From: an uncultured Nitrosomonadales bacterium
GTDB lineage: Bacteria; Pseudomonadota; Gammaproteobacteria; Burkholderiales; Gallionellaceae
NCBI GenBank assembly: GCA_903858965.1
Contig: CAIOKY010000149.1
Coordinates: forward strand, 17,282 to 81,281
Length of the DNA: 64,000 nt
Direction of reading: 5' to 3'
The position numbers were made by a program, and so were the translations under genes. This document shows, in pieces, positions 28,021-36,622 of this stretch. The notes under the pieces were generated by a model. That model was not told the DNA's origin. It saw only the letters and a program-made list of their open reading frames with translations, and did no database searches. Position 1 is the stretch's first letter, and each line of letters opens with the position of its first letter.

Positions 28021-28899
28021 TCATGCTGCACCGCCGAGGCAGCCATCCTGAAAATCCCTGATGGCCTGGTAGATTTCTTCTTTGGTGTTCATCACGAAGG
28101 GCCCGTGCTGCACGATGGATTCGCGCAGCGGTTTGCCGGAGATCAGGATGGCCCTTGCCGGAACCGTTGCGCCGAGGATCACTCCGTCAGCCTGCGGCAT
28201 GTTGGCAAGTATGCCCATGCGATTCTCGCCCAAGGTCTTGCCGTTGATCGTGACGAAGCCGCGGTAGACATAGATGAAGGCATTGTGCGCCGCCGGAATG
28301 CGTGTCGAGAACGTGCTGCCTGCCGGCAGGTCGATGTCGATATACAGCGGCTCGGTATCCTCGCGCGTCATCGCGCCAGTGACGCCATTGCTCGACCCCG
28401 CGATCACGCGCACCGTCACGCCTTCCGCTGTCACATATTCGGGAATTTCCTCTTTGGCAATATCGCGGTACCAGGCCGGAATCATCTTGCGCCTTGCGGG
28501 CAGGTTCAACCATAACTGGAAGCCTTCCATGACGCCGTCTTCCTGTTCCGGCATCTCGGAATGGATGATGCCGCGTCCGGCGGTCATCCATTGCACACCG
28601 CCGTTTTGCAACAACCCCTGGTGTCCGGCATTGTCGCGATGGCGCATGCGCCCGGCGATCATGTAGGTAACTGTCTCGAAACCGCGGTGCGGATGGTCGG
28701 GAAAGCCGGCGATGTAATCGTCCGGGTCGTCGCTGTGAAAATTGTCCAGCATCAGGAACGGATCGAGCCGTTGTTGCAGATTCTGCGTGAGCACGCGCGT
28801 GAGTTTGACGCCGGCTCCATCGCTGGTCGCCACCCCGGTGACGATGTGCTCTATCGTCCTCGATTGCGCAACAGATGAAAGTTTGATGGCCTGATTCAC
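28021..28899 (-). CDS. pirin family protein
   Basis: Bicupin of 292 residues. The N-terminal cupin holds the metal-binding HPHRGFETVTYMI (about 68-80) and IIHSEMPEQEDG (about 111-122, with His and Glu ligands). Bacterial pirins include quercetin 2,3-dioxygenase activity (YhhW), but the true substrate is uncertain. The start is GTG at 28899. It lies 60 bases downstream of the DsbA-like gene on the same strand. Confidence 0.92.
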   Translation of the reverse strand: MNQAIKLSSVAQSRTIEHIVTGVATSDGAGVKLTRVLTQNLQQRLDPFLMLDNFHSDDPDDYIAGFPDHPHRGFETVTYMIAGRMRHRDNAGHQGLLQNGGVQWMTAGRGIIHSEMPEQEDGVMEGFQLWLNLPARRKMIPAWYRDIAKEEIPEYVTAEGVTVRVIAGSSNGVTGAMTREDTEPLYIDIDLPAGSTFSTRIPAAHNAFIYVYRGFVTINGKTLGENRMGILANMPQADGVILGATVPARAILISGKPLRESIVQHGPFVMNTKEEIYQAIRDFQDGCLGGAA

Positions 28900-28959
28900 G
28901 GTTGCATTCCCGTTTTTATTTGTGCCTGGTTCGCACCAGACAATGAACGCGCATGGCGT

Positions 28960-29562
28960 TCATGACTGGCTCGCGGCATCCACCGCATGCAGAAAAACCG
29001 CGTACGGCTGAGCTCCGGAAAATCCCTTGCCTGACGCAAAAATGAAATTCGGCACGCTGCGTATGCCCCGTTCAAAAGCATCGGAGGTCGCACGCTCGAC
29101 CTCTGCCCGGTAACGTCCGGTGTGCAGGGTATCGAGCACCTCGTCGCGGGGCATCCCCACCTCCGCTCCTATTTCAGCAAGCACCTTCGGATCACCGATG
29201 TCGCGTGCTTGCGCGAAGTAAGCAGTGAAAACTGCGCGATGATAGGCATCGTCCAGGCCTTTGGCTTCTGCAAGAAAACCTATTTCATGTGCCTGACGGG
29301 TGTTCGGTACCAGCGCGGGACGGTTAAGCGGCAGACCCGCCGCTTGAGTGGCCTCACGGACCGCAGCTTCGGCGCGTTCCAGGCGTTCCGGGGGAAGTAT
29401 CGAAGCCAGCGGAACACCGCCTTCGGGAGTATCCGGGCGCAGCAAGTAGGGATTCCAATGCAGGCGAACCGGACGCTCTTTTTCCAGCCGTGTGAGTCGC
29501 CCCAAGCCGATGTAACACCATGGACAGATAAAGTCGGCGTATATCTCAATGGTCGTGGGCAT
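28960..29562 (-). CDS. DsbA/FrnE-family thioredoxin-fold oxidoreductase
   Basis: A 200-residue cytoplasmic thioredoxin-fold protein. The active site is CPWC at about 14-17 in DFICPWCYIG, with the cis-Pro region GIRSVPNFIF near 168-177. It resembles FrnE/2-hydroxychromene-2-carboxylate isomerase-type DsbA relatives, without signal peptide. The ATG at 29562 follows CAGGAG; the longer frame to 29595 is rejected. It is probably cotranscribed with pirin, which suggests a stress or aromatic-compound role (inference). Confidence 0.9.
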   Translation of the reverse strand: MPTTIEIYADFICPWCYIGLGRLTRLEKERPVRLHWNPYLLRPDTPEGGVPLASILPPERLERAEAAVREATQAAGLPLNRPALVPNTRQAHEIGFLAEAKGLDDAYHRAVFTAYFAQARDIGDPKVLAEIGAEVGMPRDEVLDTLHTGRYRAEVERATSDAFERGIRSVPNFIFASGKGFSGAQPYAVFLHAVDAASQS

Positions 29563-29751
29563 TAAAAACTCCTGTTTGTGGTTCGCGAAAACCACAGATT
29601 AAATCGGCGTTTCATCAAGCAACCAAAAAGACTGCCTGGTACGGCTCCTATTATCATGGCGAGTCGTACCGCAAAGCAAATGGGAATCGATTTTTCACCG
29701 GTATCAACAGTGCTACAATTCCGCCCCCCGTTCATATCAAGGAGAACCCTC

Positions 29752-30306
29752 ATGCGTCGCATACTACTTGCTGTTGCTTTAGCCGGTTTATCCACTTTGA
29801 CTTACGCTTCCGGTTTCAAACTATCCAGCCCGGAGATAAAGGCCAACAGTACGATACCCAAGAGTTTCGAATTCAATGGGTTCGGTTGTTCCGGCGAAAA
29901 CAAGTCGCCCGCCCTGAAATGGAGCGGTGCGCCCAAGGACACCAAGAGTTTTGCCGTGACCGTTTATGACCCCGATGCGCCGACCGGCTCGGGCTGGTGG
30001 CACTGGGTAGTCATCAACATCCCGGCTGACGTTACCGAACTGGCTGCGAACGCCGGAGCGCTCAACAGCACCACCCTGCCCAAGGGCGCGGTACAAGGCC
30101 GTACCGACTACGGCTCGGCAGCCTGGGGCGGCACCTGCCCACCACAAGGAGACAAGCCACACCACTACATTTTCACGGTATACGCGCTGAAGACCGATAA
30201 AATCGACGTTCCAGCCGATGCCACTGCGGCGTTGACCGGCTATATGATCCATGCAAATACACTGGGCAAAGCCAGTTTTACCGCAAAGTATGGCCGTTCC
30301 AAGTAA
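29752..30306 (+). CDS. YbhB/YbcL family (PEBP) protein, exported
   Basis: Raf-kinase-inhibitor-like phosphatidylethanolamine-binding protein of 184 residues. The signal peptide is residues 1-20 (ending TYASG). The ligand-site motif is VTVYDPDAPTGSGWWHWVV (about 72-90), and YGSAAWGGTCPPQGDKPHHY (about 124-143) is the second signature. The ATG at 29752 has AAGGAG upstream. The function of bacterial members is unsettled. A clear terminator follows. Confidence 0.92.
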   Translation: MRRILLAVALAGLSTLTYASGFKLSSPEIKANSTIPKSFEFNGFGCSGENKSPALKWSGAPKDTKSFAVTVYDPDAPTGSGWWHWVVINIPADVTELAANAGALNSTTLPKGAVQGRTDYGSAAWGGTCPPQGDKPHHYIFTVYALKTDKIDVPADATAALTGYMIHANTLGKASFTAKYGRSK

Positions 30307-30321
30307 CCATATAATGCTTAA

Positions 30322-30345
30322 GGGCGGGGGTAAATCATCCCGCCC
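30322..30345 (+). terminator. terminator after the YbhB-family gene
   Basis: Stem GGGCGGG (30322-30328) with CCCGCCC (30339-30345), then an AT-rich tract containing ATTTTT. It separates this gene from the HU gene. Confidence 0.8.
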
Positions 30346-30365
30346 GATTCAGAAATATTTTTAAA

Positions 30366-30381
30366 CACCATAAAACTGGTG
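30366..30381. promoter_or_regulatory. dyad upstream of the HU gene
   Basis: CACCA-TAAAAC-TGGTG, a 5-base inverted repeat lying 50-65 bases before the HU ATG in AT-rich DNA, where the promoter should be. It is a possible operator; no protein can be named. Confidence 0.35.
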
Positions 30382-30430
30382 CTAAACTCCTATCCGCTGC
30401 ATGTGCAGTATTCACAACAAGGGAAAAAAC

Positions 30431-30715
30431 ATGAACAGAAAAGAACTCATAGATGCCTTGGCCGACAAGACAGGCAGTTCCAAAGCAGATGCTGATCGCA
30501 ACATTGCAGCACTGATTGAAATCGTCACCAACACTCTGAAGAAGGGTGACAATGTCGCTTTGGTTGGTTTTGGCACATTCGAAGTACGCAAGCGTGCAGC
30601 ACGCGCCGGCCGCAATCCCAGCACTGGCGAAGCAATCAAGATCAAGGCAGCGAAGGTTCCGGCATTCAAGGCTGGCGCTACGCTGAAGACAGCAGTAAAC
30701 GGCGCAAAGAAATAA
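30431..30715 (+). CDS. HU family DNA-binding protein
   Basis: Nucleoid protein of 94 residues, the normal HU size. It has the dimerising helices (1-45), then the beta-arm with [20 protein letters not shown] (about 48-67), which contains the R-x-G-R-N-P signature and the conserved Pro that intercalates DNA. The ATG at 30431 is preferred over one 30 bases upstream because AGGGAAAA precedes it. It is monocistronic. Confidence 0.95.
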   Translation: MNRKELIDALADKTGSSKADADRNIAALIEIVTNTLKKGDNVALVGFGTFEVRKRAARAGRNPSTGEAIKIKAAKVPAFKAGATLKTAVNGAKK

Positions 30716-30734
30716 ATCAATTGCATCTGCAGCA

Positions 30735-30758
30735 CACCAGCCCTCCACGGGGCTGGTG
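30735..30758 (+). terminator. hairpin after the HU gene
   Basis: Perfect 9-bp stem CACCAGCCC / GGGCTGGTG with a 6-base loop, 20 bases after the stop. The following sequence is not a T-run, so termination may be imperfect. Confidence 0.6.
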
Positions 30759-30968
30759 ACTGTGTCTCGCCACGTCTCATCTGCACGGCGGCCTGCCCGC
30801 AGAAACATAGTCCCAGTTAATTTCTTCAAGTTCGTGATATCGCCGGCGGATTATTCCGACTCCCGGATTTTGCCGCCTCCAGATTTCCCGCATCCTGCCT
30901 CCATTCCGGCGTACGATAGTCCTGTCTGAATACTCCGCGCATGGCTGTGCCGAAAGAGAACTCGCACT

Positions 30969-33551
30969 ATGGATCGTCCCGATGCCCTGTTCTGGAATCT
31001 GCCCATTGAGTCCCTGCAATCACAATTGGAGGCGACCCCGGCCGGGCTGAGCCAGAAGGAGGCGCGTGCGCGCAGCATTCGGTTCGGCCCCAACACACTG
31101 CGCGACCACGGCGAGCGGCCACTGTTCCTCCAGTATCTGGGCCACTTCAAGAATCCGCTGGTAATGGTTCTGCTGGCGGCCAGCGCCGTGTCTGCGCTGA
31201 CCGGCGAGATCACCGGATTCATGATCATCTGGGCCATCGTGCTGATGAGCGTGACGCTGGATTTCTTTCAGGAATACCGCGCCGGCCGCGCTGCGGAACA
31301 GTTGAAAAAAAAGGTGGCGGTACGCGCCACGGTGTTGCGCGATGGGCATGCGCAAGAAATTCCAATCGCACAACTGGTGCTGGGCGATGTCGTGCTGTTG
31401 TCTGCTGGCAGTCTGATCCCGGCCGATTGCCGGTTGCTTGAGGCCAAGGATTTCTTCATCAACCAGTCGTTGCTGACCGGCGAATCCTATCCGGTGGAAA
31501 AACATGCCGGTGAACTAACTGCCCCCGCAGCAGACCTGAGCCAGGCCGGGAATGCCGTATTCATGGGCACCTCGGTCATCAGTGGCATGGCCAAAGCGAT
31601 GGTGTGCCGCTCCGGAGCCGACACGGCGATGGGTGATATCGCAGACTCGCTGGCAGTCAAGCCACCGCCGACCGCTTTCGAGCTGGGCACACAAAGCTTC
31701 GGCATACTGATCATGCGCCTGACGTTCATGCTGGTGCTGTTTGTATTTTTGATCAATGCGTTTTTTCATCGTCCTTTCCTCGAATCCTTCCTGTTTGCGA
31801 TCGCGCTGGCGGTCGGTCTGACTCCGGAGCTGTTGCCCATGGTGGTCACGGTAACGCTGTCGCGCGGCGCGATGCGCATGGCGAAGAAACAGGTGATCGT
31901 GAAGCAACTTGCCGCGATCCATAATCTGGGCAGCATGGACGTGCTGTGCACCGACAAGACCGGCACACTGACAGAGGGGCGCATCAAGCTGGAACGTCAC
32001 TTGGACGCACAAGGTAACGACAGCACCCAAGTGCTGCAACTGGCCTACCTCAACAGTTATTTCGAGACCGGGTTGAAGAGCCCGCTGGATGACGCGATCC
32101 TCGAACACAAAGAGATAGCCACAAGCGGCTGGAGCAAGATCGACGAGGTGCCGTTCGATTTCGAACGGCGACGCGTTTCGGTGCTGGTCGATAATGGTTT
32201 GGCGGGACAAGTGTTGGCCGGGCAGGGGTTATCCGGCCTGGGCAATAAACGGCTGCTCGTGGTCAAAGGCTCACCCGAGGATATCCTCAGGCTGTCCACG
32301 CAATATGCCGTGGGCGAACTGGAAAGATTTCAACCGCTGGACGACAAGGCACTGGCATCGATCCAGGCGCTGCACGACAGCCTTGGCAAGGAAGGCTTCA
32401 AGGTACTTGGTATCGCCTGGCGGCCAGTGGCGCTGGATCATCCGCATGCCGTGGTCAACGACGAGACCGAACTGATCTTCGCCGGTTTCGCCGCGTTCCT
32501 CGACCCGCCCAAGGCGAGCGCGGCGCAGGCGCTCAAGGTGCTCGCGGCTGACGGAATAAGCGTCAAGATCGTCACCGGTGACAGCGAGCTGGTCACCCGC
32601 TATATCTGCGGCCAGCTGGATATGCCGGTCACCGGCGTGCTGAACGGCAGTGAACTGCAGCAGATGGACGATCCCACACTGGCGGTTCGCGTGAGGGAAG
32701 CCAACCTGTTCTGCCGCGTCACGCCCGCGCAGAAGAACCGCATCATCCTGTCGCTGAAAGCGCAGGGACACACGGTGGGTTATCTCGGCGACGGCATCAA
32801 CGATGCGCCTTCGCTACGTTCGGCGGATGTCGGCATCTCGGTAGACAGTGCCGTGGATGTGGCCAAGGCAGCAGCCGACATGATCATGCTGCGGGAAGAC
32901 CTGAACGTGCTGCACGCGGGCGTACAAGAAGGGCGGCGCACTTTCACCAACATCCTGAAATACATCATGATGGGAACGAGTTCGAATTTCGGCAACATGT
33001 TCAGCATGGCCGGTGCGACGCTGTTCCTGCCCTTCCTGCCGATGCTGCCGTCGCAGATATTGCTGAATAACCTGCTCTATGATGTCTCCGAATTGCCGAT
33101 CCCGATGGATAACGTGGACAGCGAATACCTGACTCATCCGCGGCACTGGAACACGACCTTCATCCGTAACTACATGTGGGTGGTCGGACCGGTCAGCTCG
33201 GTGTTCGACTTCCTGATGTTCTTCATCCTGCTGAAAGTTTTCGGCGCAGGCGAAGAGCTGTTCCACACCGGCTGGTTCATCGAGTCCATTGCCACCCAGG
33301 TGCTGGTGATCTTCGTCATCCGCACCCGCGGCAACCCATTCAGGAGCCGGCCGAATATCGCGCTGGCCATCACTTCACTGGCCGTGGTTCTGGTAGCCGC
33401 CGCATTGCCGTTCACGCCGTTTGCGGCGCAGCTCGGTTTCGTCGCTCCGCCACCGCTGTTCTTCATGATCCTGCCGGTGATGGTGATCTGCTATCTGGTG
33501 GCGGTGGAATTCGTGAAGCGATTGTTCTACCGGCATTTTCCGGTGCTCTAA
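30969..33551 (+). CDS. mgtA: magnesium-translocating P-type ATPase (MgtA-like)
   Basis: P-type ATPase of 860 residues (E. coli MgtA has 898). It has the N-terminal cation-ATPase domain, membrane helices in M1-M2 (about 60-105) and M3-M4 (about 245-305, with AVGLTPELLPMVV), the phosphorylation site DKTGTLT with D329, the GDGINDAPSLRSADVG hinge (about 610-625), and six C-terminal helices. The PELLP membrane motif is that of the Mg2+ import class. No mgtC or phoP-box is seen. The 210-base leader after the HU hairpin shows no obvious Mg2+ riboswitch that I can draw. Confidence 0.92.
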   Translation: MDRPDALFWNLPIESLQSQLEATPAGLSQKEARARSIRFGPNTLRDHGERPLFLQYLGHFKNPLVMVLLAASAVSALTGEITGFMIIWAIVLMSVTLDFFQEYRAGRAAEQLKKKVAVRATVLRDGHAQEIPIAQLVLGDVVLLSAGSLIPADCRLLEAKDFFINQSLLTGESYPVEKHAGELTAPAADLSQAGNAVFMGTSVISGMAKAMVCRSGADTAMGDIADSLAVKPPPTAFELGTQSFGILIMRLTFMLVLFVFLINAFFHRPFLESFLFAIALAVGLTPELLPMVVTVTLSRGAMRMAKKQVIVKQLAAIHNLGSMDVLCTDKTGTLTEGRIKLERHLDAQGNDSTQVLQLAYLNSYFETGLKSPLDDAILEHKEIATSGWSKIDEVPFDFERRRVSVLVDNGLAGQVLAGQGLSGLGNKRLLVVKGSPEDILRLSTQYAVGELERFQPLDDKALASIQALHDSLGKEGFKVLGIAWRPVALDHPHAVVNDETELIFAGFAAFLDPPKASAAQALKVLAADGISVKIVTGDSELVTRYICGQLDMPVTGVLNGSELQQMDDPTLAVRVREANLFCRVTPAQKNRIILSLKAQGHTVGYLGDGINDAPSLRSADVGISVDSAVDVAKAAADMIMLREDLNVLHAGVQEGRRTFTNILKYIMMGTSSNFGNMFSMAGATLFLPFLPMLPSQILLNNLLYDVSELPIPMDNVDSEYLTHPRHWNTTFIRNYMWVVGPVSSVFDFLMFFILLKVFGAGEELFHTGWFIESIATQVLVIFVIRTRGNPFRSRPNIALAITSLAVVLVAAALPFTPFAAQLGFVAPPPLFFMILPVMVICYLVAVEFVKRLFYRHFPVL

Positions 33552-33567
33552 AACGCCAACTGAAAGA

Positions 33568-34527
33568 TCACTTTTTGTTGAGATCGGCGCAGGGATCAGC
33601 GCGTTCCATGCGCGGCGAGAACCAGATCACATCAAAGGGTACATCGCCCGAGGCGCTTTCTGTCTCGTAAGTTTCGGGCGCATTCCTCCCCGGAATGACC
33701 TCGACGAAACCGATTGAAAAGATATGTGCCAACGGGGCGCGCGCGGCAAGATACAGCGGCATGCCGACATCGCGGCGGGCGTGACTGCTGCCGACGATGG
33801 CGACGATGCCGCGCCCTATACCGGATATCGCGCTGTCGGCCATCAATGCATCGCGCAGCCGCTGGCCGCGAGCCAGCCCTTCACGCAAGGTATCCCTGAC
33901 CTGGCCGCAATGCGCTCCGCCCATGTGTCTGAGCATGTAGTTTTCCCGGCTCTCGCTCCACACTTCTTCAACTGCCATGCGCTTGAGGGCGTCCGCATCA
34001 TAGGCGGAAAAACCATTCCAGATGACCGGCTGCAATTGCTGGCTCGAAATGTTGGCGGCGATGACCGGCAGTTTGTTGTCGAGCGCAGTGACCAGAAACG
34101 GACGATAGAACTGCCAGTCGGTGAATTTGATCAGGCCGGTCACTGTCTTCAAAGTCTTATCATGATCGCTGCCTGCCAGTGCCGCGTCGAGAGCCGGTTG
34201 ACTGTCCGCATCGAGCTGCTCCATGACCAGCGCCGGTCGCGCTCCCGAATCGATGCGCGCTTTCAACAACTTTAGCTGAAGCTCATGATGCTGCGGATTG
34301 TCATGCGTCTCGCCGAGCAGCAGGACGTTGGCTTTTTCGATTCGGGCAAGCAGCGTAGCTTCGTCGATGAAACTGCGGCTGCGCATATCCCATATCTTGC
34401 CAACCAGCGGATGGTCGGCATAGAGCATGTTCCCGGCAGGTACTGTGTCCGCAAATACCAACGGGGTGCCGGCGAGCAACAACAAGGAAAAGAGAAAGTG
34501 CAGCCTGATACTCGCAATGATTTTCAT
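33568..34527 (-). CDS. ChaN-like (Tiki/TraB-fold) exported protein
   Basis: A 319-residue protein with a signal peptide (1-26, ending VFA), lacking a lipobox. The ChaN/EreA-like core starts with the GETHDN motif at 72-77; a second His cluster, HMGGAHCG, is near 200, and VAIVGSSHARRDVG near 245. Campylobacter ChaN binds two heme groups; similar folds are metalloproteases. Iron or heme handling is a reasonable guess, not shown. It is convergent with mgtA. Confidence 0.85.
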   Translation of the reverse strand: MKIIASIRLHFLFSLLLLAGTPLVFADTVPAGNMLYADHPLVGKIWDMRSRSFIDEATLLARIEKANVLLLGETHDNPQHHELQLKLLKARIDSGARPALVMEQLDADSQPALDAALAGSDHDKTLKTVTGLIKFTDWQFYRPFLVTALDNKLPVIAANISSQQLQPVIWNGFSAYDADALKRMAVEEVWSESRENYMLRHMGGAHCGQVRDTLREGLARGQRLRDALMADSAISGIGRGIVAIVGSSHARRDVGMPLYLAARAPLAHIFSIGFVEVIPGRNAPETYETESASGDVPFDVIWFSPRMERADPCADLNKK

Positions 34528-34592
34528 GCTTGAAGATGCTGCCTGGTCTGATTATGGTCTGGTGTCTGGTGCTGCGTGGCGCGCGATGATAC

Positions 34593-35003
34593 TTATTGTC
34601 CCAATTTGGCGGCGATCTGGCGTTCGGCGGCGGCCCAATGCTCATCCGAACGTCCCTGGAAACCATGCTGCTCGGCGATAAAATATGCCGCAGTCTCGAC
34701 CATGCGATAGCGTTCTTCAGGGGTTGGCCTGGTTACTGTTTTATCGGGCGTGGCCGGCTTGACCCGGATGGCCGGAGTTTTCTTTTCCGGAATTTTCTTT
34801 TCGGGAGGTTTCTTCACTGCGGGCGCTTTGGCTTTTTTCGGTTCCGCTATCGCTGCCTTCTTTGCTGCCGGTTTCTTGACTAGCGATTTTTTCGCAGCCG
34901 TCTGTAATGTAGTGGTAGCAGCCTTGGGCTTTCCGGCAGCCGCACTGCCGGATTTTGCTGTCGTCACTTTTTTTGCCGCCGGTTTTGCTTTGTGTTCAGC
35001 CAT
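34593..35003 (-). CDS. DUF2934 protein with histone-H1-like Lys/Ala/Pro-rich tail
   Basis: A 136-residue protein. Residues 1-95 are a low-complexity Lys/Ala/Pro tail with AAKK and PEKK repeats, like histone H1-type or AlgP proteins. The end (about 98-136) is a DUF2934 domain: RYRMVETAAYFIAEQHGFQG and EHWAAAERQI. The ATG at 35003 has GAGGTGAT upstream, deciding against the longer frame to 35123. DNA binding through the basic tail is an inference. It is divergent from the ParA cassette, so the intergenic dyads may control both. Confidence 0.8.
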   Translation of the reverse strand: MAEHKAKPAAKKVTTAKSGSAAAGKPKAATTTLQTAAKKSLVKKPAAKKAAIAEPKKAKAPAVKKPPEKKIPEKKTPAIRVKPATPDKTVTRPTPEERYRMVETAAYFIAEQHGFQGRSDEHWAAAERQIAAKLGQ

Positions 35004-35113
35004 GTCTATCACCTCGCTGATTCCAGGATTGCGCCGGATTGACCTGTGCCGCGCAAGGTTGCGCTGATCCGCACTCATCCGGCGATTGTTAAACACCTGC
35101 CCTGTTCGGCATA

Positions 35114-35144
35114 ATAGGCACACTGCCTATACCGGTCAACCGGT
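35114..35144. promoter_or_regulatory. dyad cluster upstream of the ParA cassette
   Basis: A perfect 7-base inverted repeat ATAGGCA-CAC-TGCCTAT (35114-35130) is followed at once by ACCGGT-CA-ACCGGT (35131-35144), a direct repeat of a palindromic hexamer. It lies in the divergent region between the DUF2934 gene and the cassette, about 75 bases before the first cassette gene. It is a candidate operator. Confidence 0.45.
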
Positions 35145-35217
35145 TAGGGTTAATATCCCAACCACAGCGGATTATTCTGCTGAAACCTTGTGACATCGTG
35201 ATGACGGGATCGGCCTG

Positions 35218-35715
35218 ATGACTACGCTGGAAATCTGGGAACTGCTGAGTTACGTGGTGACGGTGGTCGGCCTGCCGCTGGCGATCTCCGTGTTCGTCTT
35301 CGAACAACGCAAAGAACGCAACAACGAGGAAGAGGAAGTCTATCAGCTGCTCTCCGACAACTATCAGGAGTTCCTCAAGGTTGCGCTGGTAAATCCCGAT
35401 CTGCGCTTGTTCGCCACAGAAGAAACGCCGGCGCTCTCGCAAGAACAACGCGAGCGCATGTTCATCATCTTCAGCATGCTGATCTCATTGTTCGAACGCG
35501 CCTACCTGCTGCTCTACGAAGACAACCTGAAAGAAAAGCCGTTGCGGCGCTGGCGTTCGTGGGAAGATTACATGGGCGAATGGTGCAACCGCGCCGATTT
35601 CCGCGCCGCGCTGCCCGCCTTGCTGCGCGGGGAAGATCCCGAGTTCGCGGATTACATTCAAAGGCTCGCGGCCAGCACCACGGTTGCGCAGGATTCAAGA
35701 GAGAAGACATGCTGA
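35218..35715 (+). CDS. membrane-anchored helical protein, first gene of the ParA cassette
   Basis: Function not known. The 165-residue protein has one N-terminal membrane helix (about 8-28, LLSYVVTVVGLPLAISVFVF), then an acidic/basic patch (EQRKERNNEEEE) and an all-helical cytoplasmic part with WRSWEDYMGEWCNRADF near 128-144. The anchor-plus-helices layout resembles DUF4760-like proteins, a tentative comparison. The stop overlaps the parA1 start by 7 bases, so the two are translationally coupled and probably work together, for example as a membrane docking site for the ATPase. Confidence 0.75.
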   Translation: MTTLEIWELLSYVVTVVGLPLAISVFVFEQRKERNNEEEEVYQLLSDNYQEFLKVALVNPDLRLFATEETPALSQEQRERMFIIFSMLISLFERAYLLLYEDNLKEKPLRRWRSWEDYMGEWCNRADFRAALPALLRGEDPEFADYIQRLAASTTVAQDSREKTC

Positions 35716-36491
35716 CAATACTGGTCATCAATTCAAAAGGGGGTTCGGGCAAGACCACCCTGACCACCAATCTTGCCAGTTACTATGCCAGCAGAAAAAT
35801 CCGGACGGCGATCATGGACTACGACCCGCAGGGTTCGAGCATACAATGGCTGCGGGTACGGCCCGATAACGCGGAGAAGATACACGGCGCCAACGCCGCA
35901 CCGCCCAAGGGCGCCAGCACGCTGCGCAGTCTGCATTCATGGGTTCCGACAGACACCGAAGTCCTGATCCTGGATGCGCCTGCCGGAGCGAAGGGTCTGT
36001 TGCTGCAAGACCTGGTGCGCAAGTCCAACTACATCGTGATCCCGGTCTCACCCTCCGCCATCGATATCCATGCCACCGCCGATTTCATCAAGGAGCTGTT
36101 CCTGTTCGGCGGCGCGCGTACTTCCAAGGCAAAGATCGCCGTGGTTGCCAACCGCGTGCGCAACCCGTCCTCGACAATTTACGGGGCGCTCGAGCGTTTC
36201 CTCAATTCGCTGAAGCTGCCATTCCTCACCAACATCCGCGATTCGGAAAATTATCTGCACGCCGTCGAGCAAGGCCTGGGCGTGTTCGAGATGGACGAAA
36301 CCGCGACTGCCGCTGAAAGACGGGAGCTGATGCCGATCCTGAAATGGCTGGAAGGCCAATTCCCGAGCCGGTTCGGGTCGCGTATCGAGAATAAAACATC
36401 GGCCATCGAGGGATCGAGAAAGTTCGCGGCATTTCGCACACAGAACATCACCATCCTCAGCGCCACCGGAAGATTCAAAAGTTATCCGTGA
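35709..36491 (+). CDS. ParA/MinD-type ATPase 1
   Basis: A 260-residue deviant-Walker ATPase. The A-motif is KGGSGKTT with signature Lys10 and catalytic Lys15; the A' region is MDYDPQGS (near 38-45), and the B-like motif is VLILDAPAG near 85. There is no N-terminal DNA-binding extension, as in short ParA/Soj types. No parB lies next to it. The final 45 residues are basic. It is closely related to the gene at 36623 (identical stretches such as NAAPPKGAS and IDIHATADFIKE). The ATG at 35709 is preferred over upstream in-frame starts that would run through the previous gene. Confidence 0.88.
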   Translation: MLTILVINSKGGSGKTTLTTNLASYYASRKIRTAIMDYDPQGSSIQWLRVRPDNAEKIHGANAAPPKGASTLRSLHSWVPTDTEVLILDAPAGAKGLLLQDLVRKSNYIVIPVSPSAIDIHATADFIKELFLFGGARTSKAKIAVVANRVRNPSSTIYGALERFLNSLKLPFLTNIRDSENYLHAVEQGLGVFEMDETATAAERRELMPILKWLEGQFPSRFGSRIENKTSAIEGSRKFAAFRTQNITILSATGRFKSYP

Positions 36492-36510
36492 CACGGTTGC
36501 GCCCGGAACA

Positions 36511-36540
36511 TAATGCGCATTACATTATTTGATAATAATG
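36511..36540. promoter_or_regulatory. paired dyads upstream of the second ParA gene
   Basis: Two adjoining palindromes: the perfect 12-mer TAATGCGCATTA (36511-36522) and CATTATT-TGAT-AATAATG (36523-36540, 7-base arms). They end 2 bases before the putative -35. They could be an operator or a centromere-like site for a ParA partner. The region is strikingly AT-rich against its surroundings. Confidence 0.5.
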
Positions 36541-36542
36541 GT

Positions 36543-36570
36543 TTGAATATCCTGATAAATCTTATATATT
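36543..36570 (+). promoter_or_regulatory. putative promoter of the second ParA gene
   Basis: -35 TTGAAT (36543-36548), a 16-base spacer and -10 TATATT (36565-36570). It lies about 50 bases before the ATG and directly downstream of the paired dyads, so the second ParA can be transcribed on its own. Confidence 0.5.
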
Positions 36571-36622
36571 ACTGGATATGCCGGATTGAACGCTTGCTGG
36601 ACGACATCACAAAGGGGAGCCC

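Noticed and set aside
30759-30968. Mg2+ riboswitch or MgtL-type leader for mgtA
   Set aside because: No convincing competing stems or a Pro/Asp-rich leader peptide could be drawn in the leader.
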